The notes beneath the pieces are model-generated. The model had not been told where the DNA came from. It worked only from the letters and a program-made list of their open reading frames with translations, and made no database searches. Both the position numbers and the translations under genes were made by a program. Positions 23,903 to 32,558 of a DNA stretch of 64,000 bases are shown here, in pieces. Position 1 is the stretch's first letter. Each line of letters starts with the position of its first letter. Source of the stretch: Methylomarinovum caldicuralii (GTDB lineage: Bacteria; Pseudomonadota; Gammaproteobacteria; Methylococcales; Methylothermaceae); contig NZ_AP024714.1 in NCBI RefSeq assembly GCF_033126985.1, forward strand, positions 372,001-436,000, written 5' to 3'.

Positions 23903-25147
23903 ATGAAACCGCCACCCATGGGTTCCGGAACCCCGCCCGAAGAACTCCAACGCCGGATTGCCGCCCTGGCGCCGGGGCTGCCGCGCCGCCGCCCCCTCGT
24001 CAACCTGTGCCGGGACCGCATCCGTTTCACCGCGGTCCTGCTGCACGCCGCCTGCCGGCGGCAACGCTGCCTGCTGCCGCCCACCCACAGCCCCGCCGCC
24101 GTGGCGGAACTGCAGGCCCGCTTTCCCGATGCCGTCCTCGTGACCGATGACGCCGTCGATCCCGCCCCCGCGTTTCCCTGCCTGCCTTCTCCCTGGCCGC
24201 CCCTGCGCCGCTGGCGCGTTCGGCTGCGGCTTATGTGTTTCACCTCCGGCTCCAGCGGCCGGCCGGCGGCCTGGGAGAAGACCGGAGCGATGCTGGTCCG
24301 CGGCGCCCGCTGCGCCCTCGCCGCCCTGGGTCTGGGCGAGCGGGACTGGGACGTGGTCGCCACCACCCCAGCCCAGCACCTGTTCGCCCTGGAAACTGCG
24401 GTGATCTGGCCGCTCTGTTCCCGGCTGCGGCTGACCGCCGCCCGCCCCTTCTATCCCGAGGACATCCGCCGCCTGCTGGCCCGCAGCCCCCGGCCGGTCC
24501 TGCTGGTTTCCACCCCGCTGCAGCTGCGCGCCTGCCTGGGCTCGGCGCCGCGCTGGCGCAACCTGGCCGGTATCCTGTCGGCCACCGCCCCGCTCGATCC
24601 CGGCTTGGCGCAGGAACTGGAAACCGCCACCGGCCGGCCGGTGTGGGAAATCTACGGCAGCACCGAAACCCAGTCGCTCGCCTGGCGCCACCCCGCCCGC
24701 GAGGAAGGCTGGCGCCCCTATCCCGGGGTACGGCTGGACTGCGGCACCGAAGGCGTCACCGTCCGTGCGCCCTGGCTGCCCCGCCCCGTCGTCCTGGCGG
24801 ACCGCTTCGAGCCGCTTGGCGATGGCCGCCTGCGGCTGCTGGGACGGAGCCAGGAATTGATCAAGGTGGGCGGCAAGCGCATCGCCCTGGGAGAACTGAA
24901 CCATCACCTCCAGGCCATCGACGGCGTCGAGGACGGCCTGTTCTTTCCCACCGAAACCAACCGGGTCGGCGCCCTGGTGGTCAGCCGCCTGGACCGCCGC
25001 ACCCTCCTCGCCCGGCTGCGCCAGCGCATCGATCCGGTGTTCCTGCCGCGGCCGCTGCTGTTCGTCGAAGCCATTCCCCGCACGCCCACCGGCAAGGTAA
25101 GACAGGCCGACCTGGAGGCGCTGCTCAGCCGCCTGCGCCGCCGCTGA
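23903..25147 (+). CDS. AMP-dependent acyl/aryl ligase (ApeH-like)
   Basis: A 414-residue ANL-superfamily protein, shorter than usual (500 or more). P-loop-like CFTSGSSGRPAAWEKT, then EIYGSTETQSLAW, LADRFEPL and IKVGGKRIALGE, with a final RTPTGKVRQ Lys. The P-loop has Ala-Ala-Trp where PKG is usual, a feature of ApeH-type proteins, so adenylation may be altered. It would activate an acyl or aryl starter and load it on an ACP. It is divergent from the ApeP-like operon. Confidence 0.85.
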   Translation: MKPPPMGSGTPPEELQRRIAALAPGLPRRRPLVNLCRDRIRFTAVLLHAACRRQRCLLPPTHSPAAVAELQARFPDAVLVTDDAVDPAPAFPCLPSPWPPLRRWRVRLRLMCFTSGSSGRPAAWEKTGAMLVRGARCALAALGLGERDWDVVATTPAQHLFALETAVIWPLCSRLRLTAARPFYPEDIRRLLARSPRPVLLVSTPLQLRACLGSAPRWRNLAGILSATAPLDPGLAQELETATGRPVWEIYGSTETQSLAWRHPAREEGWRPYPGVRLDCGTEGVTVRAPWLPRPVVLADRFEPLGDGRLRLLGRSQELIKVGGKRIALGELNHHLQAIDGVEDGLFFPTETNRVGALVVSRLDRRTLLARLRQRIDPVFLPRPLLFVEAIPRTPTGKVRQADLEALLSRLRRR

Positions 25148-26654
25148 CCCGGCGCCACAGGCTTTCCTGATCCTCAATGCCAAGGATGGCCTGGGCCGCC
25201 ATCACCCCCGACAGCGCCGCCCCGTACACCCCGCCGCCGGGCGCGGCCCAGTGACCGGCCAGATACAGCCCCGGCAGGGGTGTCTCCACCGCCGGCCGTC
25301 CCGGCCCCACCTGGCGCGGCAAGGCGGCCCAGCCGTAGGCCGCGCCCTGGTGATTGAAGGTATAGCGCATCATGGTGCGCGGGGTGCCCGACTCCAGCCA
25401 GCGGATGCGCGCCCCCAGCCCCGGCAGCCGCGCCTCGGCCCGGGCCAGCAGACGCTGCTGGAAACGGGATTTCAGCACGCGCCAGTCCTCGGAAAGCCGG
25501 TAGGGGGCCAGGGTGGTCAGCATCAGCAGGTGACCGCCGTCGCGGCTCAGACCGGGATCGGTGTGGGTCGGGCAGGTGACGGAGAACCAGTCCGGCGTCC
25601 CCCGGCAGGTGGCATCGAAGGCCCGTTCGTGGTCCCAGCCGGGATAGAAGAAAACCTCGTGCGCCGCGGTGGTCGGCGGCAGGGAATCGACACCGAGGTA
25701 GGTGACGAAGGCCGACAGGGACGGCTGCATCCGCCGCAGCCGCTGCAGGTAACGGGACGGAACCCGGTCGGCCGGCACCAGGTGTTCCATGGTGTGGCGC
25801 AGATCGGCGTTGGCGATCACCACGCCAGCCTCAATGTCCTGACCGGTTTCGGTCATCACTCCGGCGGCGCGCCCGTCGTCCAGCACGATCCGGCGCACCC
25901 CGGTGCGGTAGAGCAGCTCGCCGCCGGCCGCCTCGATGCACCCGGCCAGCGCGTCGGCCAGACGCTGGAACGAACCCTGGCAGTAACCGGCCCCGTCCCG
26001 GACGTAGCCCATGAACATCAGCGCCCAGTAGAGAAACGACAGCCGCCCCGGCGGCAGCCCCAGATAGGGCCACAGTCCCGCCAGTGCTGCCATCAGGCGG
26101 GGATCGGAGAAATGATCGGCCATGACCTGGGCCAGGGTGGCTTGGCGGAAACGGGCCAGCAGGGGAAAGTCCTGTCCCTGGCCGGCGGCGGCGCGGCAGG
26201 CCTGGTCCGCCAGTTCCGCGGCCAGATCGAGAAACGCTTCCAGCCCCCGGCGCTGGACCGGGAAGCGTTCCCCCAGAGATTCCCGCAGGGCGCCCAGCCC
26301 CTGGGGAAGGGCGATGCGTCCGTCCGGAAACGCCACATGGGCCACCGGGTCCACCGCCAGGAAACGGACCCGGCCGTCCAGCCCCAGGCTCTCCACCAGC
26401 ATCCCCAGCACCCGCCGGTGCGGCGGGCCGGAAGCGGCGCAACCGCCGACCGTGTGCACACCGGCGTCACACTGGATGCCGCGGCGGCGGAAGCCGTGCA
26501 GGTAACCGCCGGGGCGGTCGTGGCGTTCGATCACCAGCACCGAGCGCCCGCAGCGGGCCAAAATCGCCGCCGCCGTCAGCCCGCCGATACCGGCGCCGAC
26601 GACCACGGCGTCGTAGCGATGCCGCCGCGATTCCCGGTGAAAGCCGGCCTGCAT
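25125..26654 (-). CDS. CrtI/phytoene desaturase-like FAD oxidoreductase
   Basis: A 509-residue protein: GAGIGGLTAAAILARCG (dinucleotide-binding), ERHDRPGGYLHGF, and the C-terminal PGLYLAGHWAAPGGGVYGAALSG characteristic of the CrtI family. It starts with TGATG coupling to the lipoprotein gene upstream. It may introduce or isomerise double bonds in the polyene, or act on a ring. Its 3' end overlaps the ligase gene by 23 bp, convergently. Confidence 0.88.
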   Translation of the reverse strand: MQAGFHRESRRHRYDAVVVGAGIGGLTAAAILARCGRSVLVIERHDRPGGYLHGFRRRGIQCDAGVHTVGGCAASGPPHRRVLGMLVESLGLDGRVRFLAVDPVAHVAFPDGRIALPQGLGALRESLGERFPVQRRGLEAFLDLAAELADQACRAAAGQGQDFPLLARFRQATLAQVMADHFSDPRLMAALAGLWPYLGLPPGRLSFLYWALMFMGYVRDGAGYCQGSFQRLADALAGCIEAAGGELLYRTGVRRIVLDDGRAAGVMTETGQDIEAGVVIANADLRHTMEHLVPADRVPSRYLQRLRRMQPSLSAFVTYLGVDSLPPTTAAHEVFFYPGWDHERAFDATCRGTPDWFSVTCPTHTDPGLSRDGGHLLMLTTLAPYRLSEDWRVLKSRFQQRLLARAEARLPGLGARIRWLESGTPRTMMRYTFNHQGAAYGWAALPRQVGPGRPAVETPLPGLYLAGHWAAPGGGVYGAALSGVMAAQAILGIEDQESLWRRVSGGAGG

Positions 26655-27067
26655 CAATCGGCGTAGCCGTCCTCGGTGGGGTCGTAGATGACCTGATGGA
26701 CCTTGTAGACCCCTGTCCCCATGGCGCCGCTGGGCACGAACACGACCCGCCCCAGACCCTTGAAGTAGGCCTCCTTGCGGTGGACGTCGGGACCGAAATA
26801 GAACGGAATCCACTGCTTGCCGGTGAGATAGGTCTTGGTTTCGGTGGGCTGACCGAGAATGTCGTACACGTGGCCTTCGCTCATGCCCGGCTGGATCTTA
26901 GCCAGCGGGCTGTCGGCCGGTATTTCCGGCGTGGCGACAGACCCGTCGTTCCGTTTGACCGAAGACCCCGCGGCCGCCTGCGATGCGTCCGCGTGACCGC
27001 CCTGACTGGCGCAGCCGCCCACCGCCAGTCCCAGACAGGCGCCCAGCAGCAACAACCGAATTCGCAT
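26654..27067 (-). CDS. Lipoprotein with SmpA/BamE-like domain
   Basis: A 137-residue lipoprotein (lipobox VGGC, about Cys19). The mature part includes SPLAKIQPGMSEGHVYDILG, as in the SmpA/OmlA family, then a strand-rich end. It is coupled to the CrtI-like gene. A comparable helix-turn element ends the lipoprotein at 50486. It is probably periplasmic or outer-membrane and may handle the polyene lipid. Confidence 0.75.
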   Translation of the reverse strand: MRIRLLLLGACLGLAVGGCASQGGHADASQAAAGSSVKRNDGSVATPEIPADSPLAKIQPGMSEGHVYDILGQPTETKTYLTGKQWIPFYFGPDVHRKEAYFKGLGRVVFVPSGAMGTGVYKVHQVIYDPTEDGYAD

Positions 27068-27086
27068 GTTCTCCCCCTTTTCTTGG

Positions 27087-27114
27087 TTGTGATATCGAGC
27101 GGATATGGTATCTT
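27087..27114 (+). promoter_or_regulatory. Candidate sigma-70 promoter for the carrier/adenylation operon
   Basis: TTGTGA (27087-27092) and TATCTT (27109-27114) are spaced 16 bp, 27 bp before the start of the carrier protein gene. They sit in the only gap between this plus-strand operon and the divergent lipoprotein. The hexamers match the consensus at four of six and four of six positions, so support is moderate. Confidence 0.4.
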
Positions 27115-27141
27115 GCCCGAAGCGGAAAGAACATCGGTCCC

Positions 27142-27387
27142 ATGAACGACATCAAATCCCGCCTGCGCGATTTCGTCCTCGGCGAGCTGGTTTACTGCGA
27201 AGACCCGGACGCCTTCGGCGACGACGACGATCTGCTCGAGGCCGGCCTCGACAGCCTCGGCATCATGCGCCTGATCATGTTCGCCGAACGCGAGTTCGAC
27301 GTCACCCTGCCCGACACCGACATCGAGCCTGACACCGTCCGCACCCTCGAACGCCTGAGCCGCTGGATCGAAGCCCACCGCCGATGA
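27142..27387 (+). CDS. Peptidyl/acyl carrier protein (PltL/RedO-like by context)
   Basis: An 81-residue carrier protein with the phosphopantetheine site LDSLGIMRL in LLEAGLDSLGIMRLIMFAE. The acidic N-terminal half and stand-alone form fit carriers paired with free-standing adenylation enzymes. The stop overlaps the next start by ATGA. With the adenylation enzyme and dehydrogenase downstream it would carry proline and then pyrrole-2-carboxylate as a thioester. Confidence 0.9.
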   Translation: MNDIKSRLRDFVLGELVYCEDPDAFGDDDDLLEAGLDSLGIMRLIMFAEREFDVTLPDTDIEPDTVRTLERLSRWIEAHRR

Positions 27388-28664
27388 CGGCCCCCGTTGC
27401 GCTGAATCCGGCCGACCACTTCCTGCTGGCGATGGACCGGGAGATCCGCAAGGCCGGGCTGCCCGGCGCCTGGTGCGCCTTCGCCCTGGAACTGGCGGGC
27501 AGACCGGACACCGCTGCCCTGGAAAGCGGACTGGCCGAACTGGCCCGTCATTTTCCCACTCTCGGCGCCCGGCTGGTGTCCCGGGGACGGCGTTTCGCCT
27601 GGCAGCCCCAGGGCCGCGGCATTCCCCTGCACACCCGCTCCTGGGACGGCGACCTCAGCACCGCACTGGCGGACCTGCTCAACGGCGCCGGCGATGCCTT
27701 CGCCTCCCCGCCCCTGGATTGCCACTGCCTGACCGCCCCGGAACGCACCCTGCTGGTGGTCCGCTGGCTGCACCCCCTGCTCGACGCCGGCGGGGTCAAA
27801 CGCCTGCTCGATTATCTGGCGGCCGAACCGCAGGCACGGGACTGCTACCACGGCCGGGAAACCGCCCTGGTGCTGCAAAAGTGGCGCGGCTGGTCCTGGC
27901 CCCGGCGCCTGAAACTGCTGTGGCGCGGCAAACGCCACAACGACTGGATCGACCGCCTCGCCAGCAGCCAGCCGGCCCGGACGGCCACAGCCCCCCGCCG
28001 GCTGCGCCATACCGTGCTGCTCCTGGACCGGGACGAAACCCAAGCGGTGCTGGCAAGCGCCCGCCGCCGGGTCGGCCTCGGCGGCCAGACCCTCTATCTC
28101 ATCGGCTGCCTGATGCGGGCGCTGGAGGCCGCCGGACCGGCCGAGCGGCGCGATGCCTGGTGCATTCCCTACGCCTTTGACCTGCGCCTTGGCAACGCCC
28201 CGGCGCCGGTGACCGGCAACCAGGTGGCGGCGCTGTTCGCCCAGGCCGGGCACGCCGTCACCGCCGACCGCGACGCCCTGTTCCGCCACCTGCGGGCCCA
28301 GCACGAAAGCGCCCTCCGGCAGGAGCTGGATCTGGCCTATCTGCCCCTGATGTGGCTGGGGCAGTGGCTGTCCCTGGACCGCTACGCGGAAATCCTGCGC
28401 CGGCAGAAGTCCGGCGGCGAACGGGCTTCGGCCTGGTTCTCCGACGTGGGCGAAACCCGCTTGCGCTGCCCGGATTTTCTCGGCGCCCCGGTCACCGGCG
28501 TCCATCACGCCTGCCAGGTCACCGCCCCGCCTTCGCTGGCGGTGCTGTTCGCCCGTTTCGACGGCCGCCTCCAGGCCGCCATCAACCATCTGGCCCCGGA
28601 CCTGGACGACGCCTGGGCGGCGCGCTTCCGCAGGTGTCTGCACGATGAACTCCTTTCCGGCTGA
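27384..28664 (+). CDS. Condensation-domain-like acyltransferase
   Basis: A 426-residue protein resembling stand-alone NRPS condensation or WES-type acyltransferases. The motif region is RWLHPLLDAGG, which keeps the catalytic second His and the Asp of HHxxxDG but has Leu for the first His and Ala before Gly. The C-terminal part has YLPLMWLGQWLSL and FSDVGETR, like the latch region. It may transfer the activated pyrrolyl or acyl group between carriers or onto an acceptor. Such a protein is not standard in pyrrole or APE pathways. Confidence 0.65.
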   Translation: MTAPVALNPADHFLLAMDREIRKAGLPGAWCAFALELAGRPDTAALESGLAELARHFPTLGARLVSRGRRFAWQPQGRGIPLHTRSWDGDLSTALADLLNGAGDAFASPPLDCHCLTAPERTLLVVRWLHPLLDAGGVKRLLDYLAAEPQARDCYHGRETALVLQKWRGWSWPRRLKLLWRGKRHNDWIDRLASSQPARTATAPRRLRHTVLLLDRDETQAVLASARRRVGLGGQTLYLIGCLMRALEAAGPAERRDAWCIPYAFDLRLGNAPAPVTGNQVAALFAQAGHAVTADRDALFRHLRAQHESALRQELDLAYLPLMWLGQWLSLDRYAEILRRQKSGGERASAWFSDVGETRLRCPDFLGAPVTGVHHACQVTAPPSLAVLFARFDGRLQAAINHLAPDLDDAWAARFRRCLHDELLSG

Positions 28665-30126
28665 AGCCTCCCCCTTACTGGGGCCTGTTCTCACCCGGGC
28701 GGCCGGGCACCCCGACGCCCCCGCGCTGCGGGAGGGCGACCGGACCCTCAGCTACGCTGGACTGGCCCGCCGGGACTCCGCCATCGCCGCCGAACTCGGC
28801 CGCCTGCGCCTGCCGCCGGGCACGCCGGTGGCCATCGACCTGCCCCGCGGCATCGACGCCGCCTGCGCCGTGCTGGGCATCCTCGCCGCCGGCCATCCCT
28901 ATCTGCCCCTCGACCCCAAGGCGCCGCCGGCCCGCCGCCGGGCCATCGTGGCCGACGCCTGCGCCGGCGCCGTCGTCGCCCGGGAAAACTGGGCGGAACT
29001 GCCCACCGTACTCCCCCGGGGAGAGCGTGACGCGCCCCTTACCGGCCCGGGGTCGGCGGAAGCCCTGGCGGCGATCCTCTACACCTCCGGCTCCACCGGC
29101 CGCCCCAAGGGCGTCGCCCTCAGCCACGGCGCCATCGCCGCCTTCGCCGACTGGGCCCGCACCCAGGTTGCGCTGACGCCGGCCGACCGCATCGCCGCCA
29201 TCGCCCCGCTGGCGTTCGACCTGTCCACCTTCGACCTGTTTTCGGTGCTCGGCGCCGGAAGCTGTGCCGATTTCCTCCCCGACGGCCTGGCCATGGCCCC
29301 GCGCCGTTTCACCCAGTGGCTGGCCGCCCGCGGCATCACCGGCTTCTACACCATCCCCTCCCTGCTGGGATTCTGGGCCTGCAAGGGCGGGCTGGCGGAG
29401 ATCCCTTTGCCCGGCCTGCGCTTCCTCCTCTTCGCCGGCGAGCCGTTTCCCACCCCGTCGCTGAAGCGGCTGGCGGACGCCCTGCCCCAGGCGGCGCTGT
29501 TCAACCTCTACGGTCCCACGGAAACCAACGTCTGCTGCTGCTGGCCGGTGGACCGCCGCCGTCTCGACACCGATGATCCGATTCCCATCGGCCGCCCCGC
29601 CTGCGGCGACGCGTTGAAGGTCGATCCGGGCAGCGGCGAGCTGAAGGTCCGCGGCCCCACCCTGCTGTCCGGTTACTGGCGGGAAGGCCGCCTGCGGCCG
29701 GCGCTGGATCGTGAGGGTTGGTACGCCACCGGCGACCGGGTGGAAGTCAACGAGCACGGGGAATACGTCTGGCGCGGCCGCCTCGACCGCATGGTGAAGA
29801 TCGCCGGCCACCGGGTGGAGCCGGCCGAGGTGGAGGCGGCGCTGCTGGCCCTGCCCGGGGTGACGGCCGCCGCCGTGGTCGCCTGCGACACCCCGGACGG
29901 CCCCCAGCTGCACGCCGCCGTGGTCGGCGACGGCACCCCCGCGGCCCTGCGCCTGGCGCTGCGCGCCCGCCTGCCCGGCTACATGGTTCCCGCCCGCATC
30001 ACCCGCCTGCCCGCCCTGCCCCGGCTCGCCAACGGCAAGCCGGATCTGGAGGCCGTCCGGCAGCTGGTGGAAAAAAGAAAAGCCGGTCACGGGGACAGGC
30101 CGAGGGAGGGGGAGGAGGTTCAATGA
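28645..30126 (+). CDS. Stand-alone adenylation enzyme, predicted L-prolyl-[carrier] ligase (PltF/RedM-like)
   Basis: A 493-residue adenylation protein with A3 LYTSGSTGRPKG, A5 NLYGPTETN, A7 WYATGDRV and A10 Lys in LANGKPD. Aligning to GrsA by eye gives pocket residues Asp192, Leu193, Phe196, Tyr235, Leu262, Ala264, Leu288, Val296, Cys297, Lys: D-L-F-Y-L-A-L-V-C-K. From memory this is the code, or within one residue of it, of the proline-activating enzymes of pyoluteorin and prodigiosin pathways. It overlaps the condensation-like gene by 20 bp. Confidence 0.85.
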   Translation: MNSFPAEASPLLGPVLTRAAGHPDAPALREGDRTLSYAGLARRDSAIAAELGRLRLPPGTPVAIDLPRGIDAACAVLGILAAGHPYLPLDPKAPPARRRAIVADACAGAVVARENWAELPTVLPRGERDAPLTGPGSAEALAAILYTSGSTGRPKGVALSHGAIAAFADWARTQVALTPADRIAAIAPLAFDLSTFDLFSVLGAGSCADFLPDGLAMAPRRFTQWLAARGITGFYTIPSLLGFWACKGGLAEIPLPGLRFLLFAGEPFPTPSLKRLADALPQAALFNLYGPTETNVCCCWPVDRRRLDTDDPIPIGRPACGDALKVDPGSGELKVRGPTLLSGYWREGRLRPALDREGWYATGDRVEVNEHGEYVWRGRLDRMVKIAGHRVEPAEVEAALLALPGVTAAAVVACDTPDGPQLHAAVVGDGTPAALRLALRARLPGYMVPARITRLPALPRLANGKPDLEAVRQLVEKRKAGHGDRPREGEEVQ

Positions 30127-30190
30127 AGCAACGCGGCGAAATCTGTTCTCTTGCCTTTCTTACACGGACCCGGACGGTAAAATTCTCCCG

Positions 30191-31261
30191 ATGGCCATGA
30201 ACTTTTATGCCCTCGGCCGCACCGGCCTGTTCCGTCACGCCGTCCCGGAATCCTGGGGCGGTCTGGGGGACGGCTTTGCCGGGCTGCTCCAGGCCCATAT
30301 CCGCCTGGGACGGGAAAGCCGCGATCCCGGCCTGGTGCTGGCAGCGGGCGCCCACCTGTGGGGGGCGCTGTTCCCCCTGCTGCGTCACGGCGACGATGCC
30401 CAGCGAAACCGCTGGCTGCCGCAGCTGGTCAGCGGGCAGTGGCTCGGCGGCCACGCCATCACCGAACCCCAGGGCGGCTCCGATCCGGCGGCGATGACGG
30501 CCCGGGCCGTCCGCTGCGGCGAAGGCTTCCGCCTCGATGGGGAAAAGTATTACATCACCAACGTGCCGGCGGCTGACCTGCTGATCGTCTACGCCCGTCT
30601 CGACGGGGCCGTGTCCGCCTTCGTGGTGTTGAAGGACGACCCCGGCGCGCACTATCGCCAGGACTATGCCGTGGCCGCCTGCCGCAGCGCGCCGATGGGC
30701 GAGGTCGTGCTCGAGGACTGCCGGCTTCCTGCCGGCCGCCTGCTGGGCAGACCCGGCGCCGGTCTGGCGCTGATTCAGCAAGCGCTGGAGTGGGAGCGGG
30801 CCTTCATCTTCGCCGGCATCGCCGGGGTGATGGAATGGCAGCTGGAACAGGTGATCGCCTTCAGCCGCAAGCGCCGCAGCGGCGCGGCCCATCTGGGCCG
30901 TCATCAGGCCGTCGCCCACCGCATCGCCGACATGCGCACCCGCCTCGACACCGTCCACCTGTGGCTGCGGGAATGCGCCCGCCTGGCCGACGCCGGCCTG
31001 CGCCTGACCCTGGCCTCGGCCCAGACCAAGCTGGTGGCCTCCCGCGCCTTCCTGGAATCGACCCTGGACGCCGTTCACATCCTCGGCGCCCGGGGGCTGG
31101 AGGAAGCCGGCGGCATGAGCGCGTGGCTCAACGACGCCGCCGCCGGGCGGCTGTTTTCCGGCTCCGACGAGGTGCTGAAGAACCTGATCGCGGCGCTGCT
31201 GGGAACCGGGGAAGGCTACCGGCCCGGGATCGGCGGATCAAATCCACAGTCTCGGCAATAA
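30191..31261 (+). CDS. Acyl-CoA dehydrogenase family protein, likely prolyl-carrier dehydrogenase (PltE/RedW-like)
   Basis: A 356-residue flavin dehydrogenase: ITEPQGGSDPAAM, then CRSAPMGEVVLEDCRLP, EWERAFIFAGIAGVMEWQLE and RLFSGSDEVLKNLIAALLG. The first start codon leaves the protein about 30-40 residues short of the usual N-terminal helical region. The frame is open upstream to about 30119 without an ATG, GTG or TTG. A 25-codon ORF (30123-30200) coupled by ATGA to the ligase fills that space in another frame. Either an unusual start or an N-terminal deletion or frameshift is possible. The reaction would be proline to pyrrole on the carrier. Confidence 0.8.
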   Translation: MAMNFYALGRTGLFRHAVPESWGGLGDGFAGLLQAHIRLGRESRDPGLVLAAGAHLWGALFPLLRHGDDAQRNRWLPQLVSGQWLGGHAITEPQGGSDPAAMTARAVRCGEGFRLDGEKYYITNVPAADLLIVYARLDGAVSAFVVLKDDPGAHYRQDYAVAACRSAPMGEVVLEDCRLPAGRLLGRPGAGLALIQQALEWERAFIFAGIAGVMEWQLEQVIAFSRKRRSGAAHLGRHQAVAHRIADMRTRLDTVHLWLRECARLADAGLRLTLASAQTKLVASRAFLESTLDAVHILGARGLEEAGGMSAWLNDAAAGRLFSGSDEVLKNLIAALLGTGEGYRPGIGGSNPQSRQ

Positions 31262-32548
31262 TCTGGCTTTATCCTCCAGCCGCCCGCCCAGCGCCGTCAA
31301 CCCCGAGGCCTCGATCAGGCGGCGGAAATGGCGGGTGCGGTGGGTGATGTGGGACACCGCCAGCATCAGTTCCAGCTCCCGCTGCGGCACCGAGCGCATG
31401 AAGCGCTTCACCAGCTCAAAATCGACGCCGTTGCCGCCGACGTCCCCCAGGGCCAGGGCGCGGGAGAAGCTGTAGAACTGGTGCAGGCGGTGGGCGCACA
31501 GCTGGGCGTGGCGCTGCCGCCGGGCCGGATCGCGCAGGGATTCGCGGATCGCCAGAGCGGCCAGCAACGCCCCGTAGAAGGCGTTGAGCACGCCGTGGGA
31601 GAAAATCGGATCGACGAAACCGCCGGCATCGCCGATGCAGTAGAGATTGTCCTCGGCCACCTGCGCCACGTGATAGGAAAAGTCCGGCCGCCCGCTCAAG
31701 GAGCCTTCGACGAAGCGGGCCGGGGCCAGCAGCTCCCGCAGATAGGGCGCCCGGGCGCAGGTTTCCAGGAAGTAACGCTGGCGCGCCGCCCCCTCCAGGC
31801 CCCGCACCCGGTCGCGGTAGATCACCAGACCGACGCTGGTGCTCCGGCGCAGCGGGATGTGCCAGATCCAGCCGTCCTCGTAGGCACAGACGAAGGTGAC
31901 CGGTCGCACGGCCTTCAGCTCCTCAAAATCCCGCGCCCGGCCCTCGCCGTCGATGAAGCGGGAATTTTCGAAATAGCCCCAGAAGGACAGGAACTGATGG
32001 GGGGATCGGGCCAAATGGCGGCGGCCGAGGCGGCGCGCCACCAGGCTCGAGGCGCCGCTGGCGTCCACTAGATAGCGGCAGCGCAGAAAGCCCTGTGCCG
32101 GCGGGTTTGCGCGGCGGTCCGCCCAGCGCAGCCGGATTTCCTCCCCGGGCGCCACGTCGGTGACGGTCACCTGCTCGAACACCCGCGCCCCGCAGCGCTC
32201 GGCGTGGCGCAGCAGCAGGTGGTCGAAGACGTCGCGCTCCACGTGCAGCGCCGGACGCTCAAAGCCGAAGTCGGCAAAGCGAATGCGGTGGATCTCCCCC
32301 TCCCACACCGTGATACCGCCCGCCTTGGCGACGAAGCCCTCGGCCTCGATCGCCGGGGTGGCGCCGGTCAGATCGGTGTATTTCCAGAAGTGGGGAATCA
32401 GGCTCTCCCCCACCATCGGCCGCGGATGCCGGGCCCGCTCCAGCACCACCACGTCGAACCCGTCCCGGGCCAGCAATGCCGCAGCGCTGCTGCCGGCAGG
32501 GCCGGCGCCGATGACGGCGATGTCGCAGTGACGGGGCGGCCCGCTCAT
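31238..32548 (-). CDS. Flavin-dependent halogenase-like / FAD oxidoreductase (PltA-type motifs)
   Basis: A 436-residue protein: FAD motif GAGPAG (14-19), GFVAKAGGITVW with Lys75 where flavin halogenases place the catalytic Lys, and WIWHIP at 227-232 matching W-x-W-x-I-P of halogenases. C-terminal GDAGGFVDPIFSHGV contacts FAD. Next to a pyrrolyl-carrier set it would be the counterpart of PltA. An alternative is a non-halogenating relative common in lipid and pigment clusters. It converges with the dehydrogenase gene (24-bp overlap). Confidence 0.75.
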   Translation of the reverse strand: MSGPPRHCDIAVIGAGPAGSSAAALLARDGFDVVVLERARHPRPMVGESLIPHFWKYTDLTGATPAIEAEGFVAKAGGITVWEGEIHRIRFADFGFERPALHVERDVFDHLLLRHAERCGARVFEQVTVTDVAPGEEIRLRWADRRANPPAQGFLRCRYLVDASGASSLVARRLGRRHLARSPHQFLSFWGYFENSRFIDGEGRARDFEELKAVRPVTFVCAYEDGWIWHIPLRRSTSVGLVIYRDRVRGLEGAARQRYFLETCARAPYLRELLAPARFVEGSLSGRPDFSYHVAQVAEDNLYCIGDAGGFVDPIFSHGVLNAFYGALLAALAIRESLRDPARRQRHAQLCAHRLHQFYSFSRALALGDVGGNGVDFELVKRFMRSVPQRELELMLAVSHITHRTRHFRRLIEASGLTALGGRLEDKARLLPRLWI

Positions 32549-32558
32549 CCGCTGTCGA

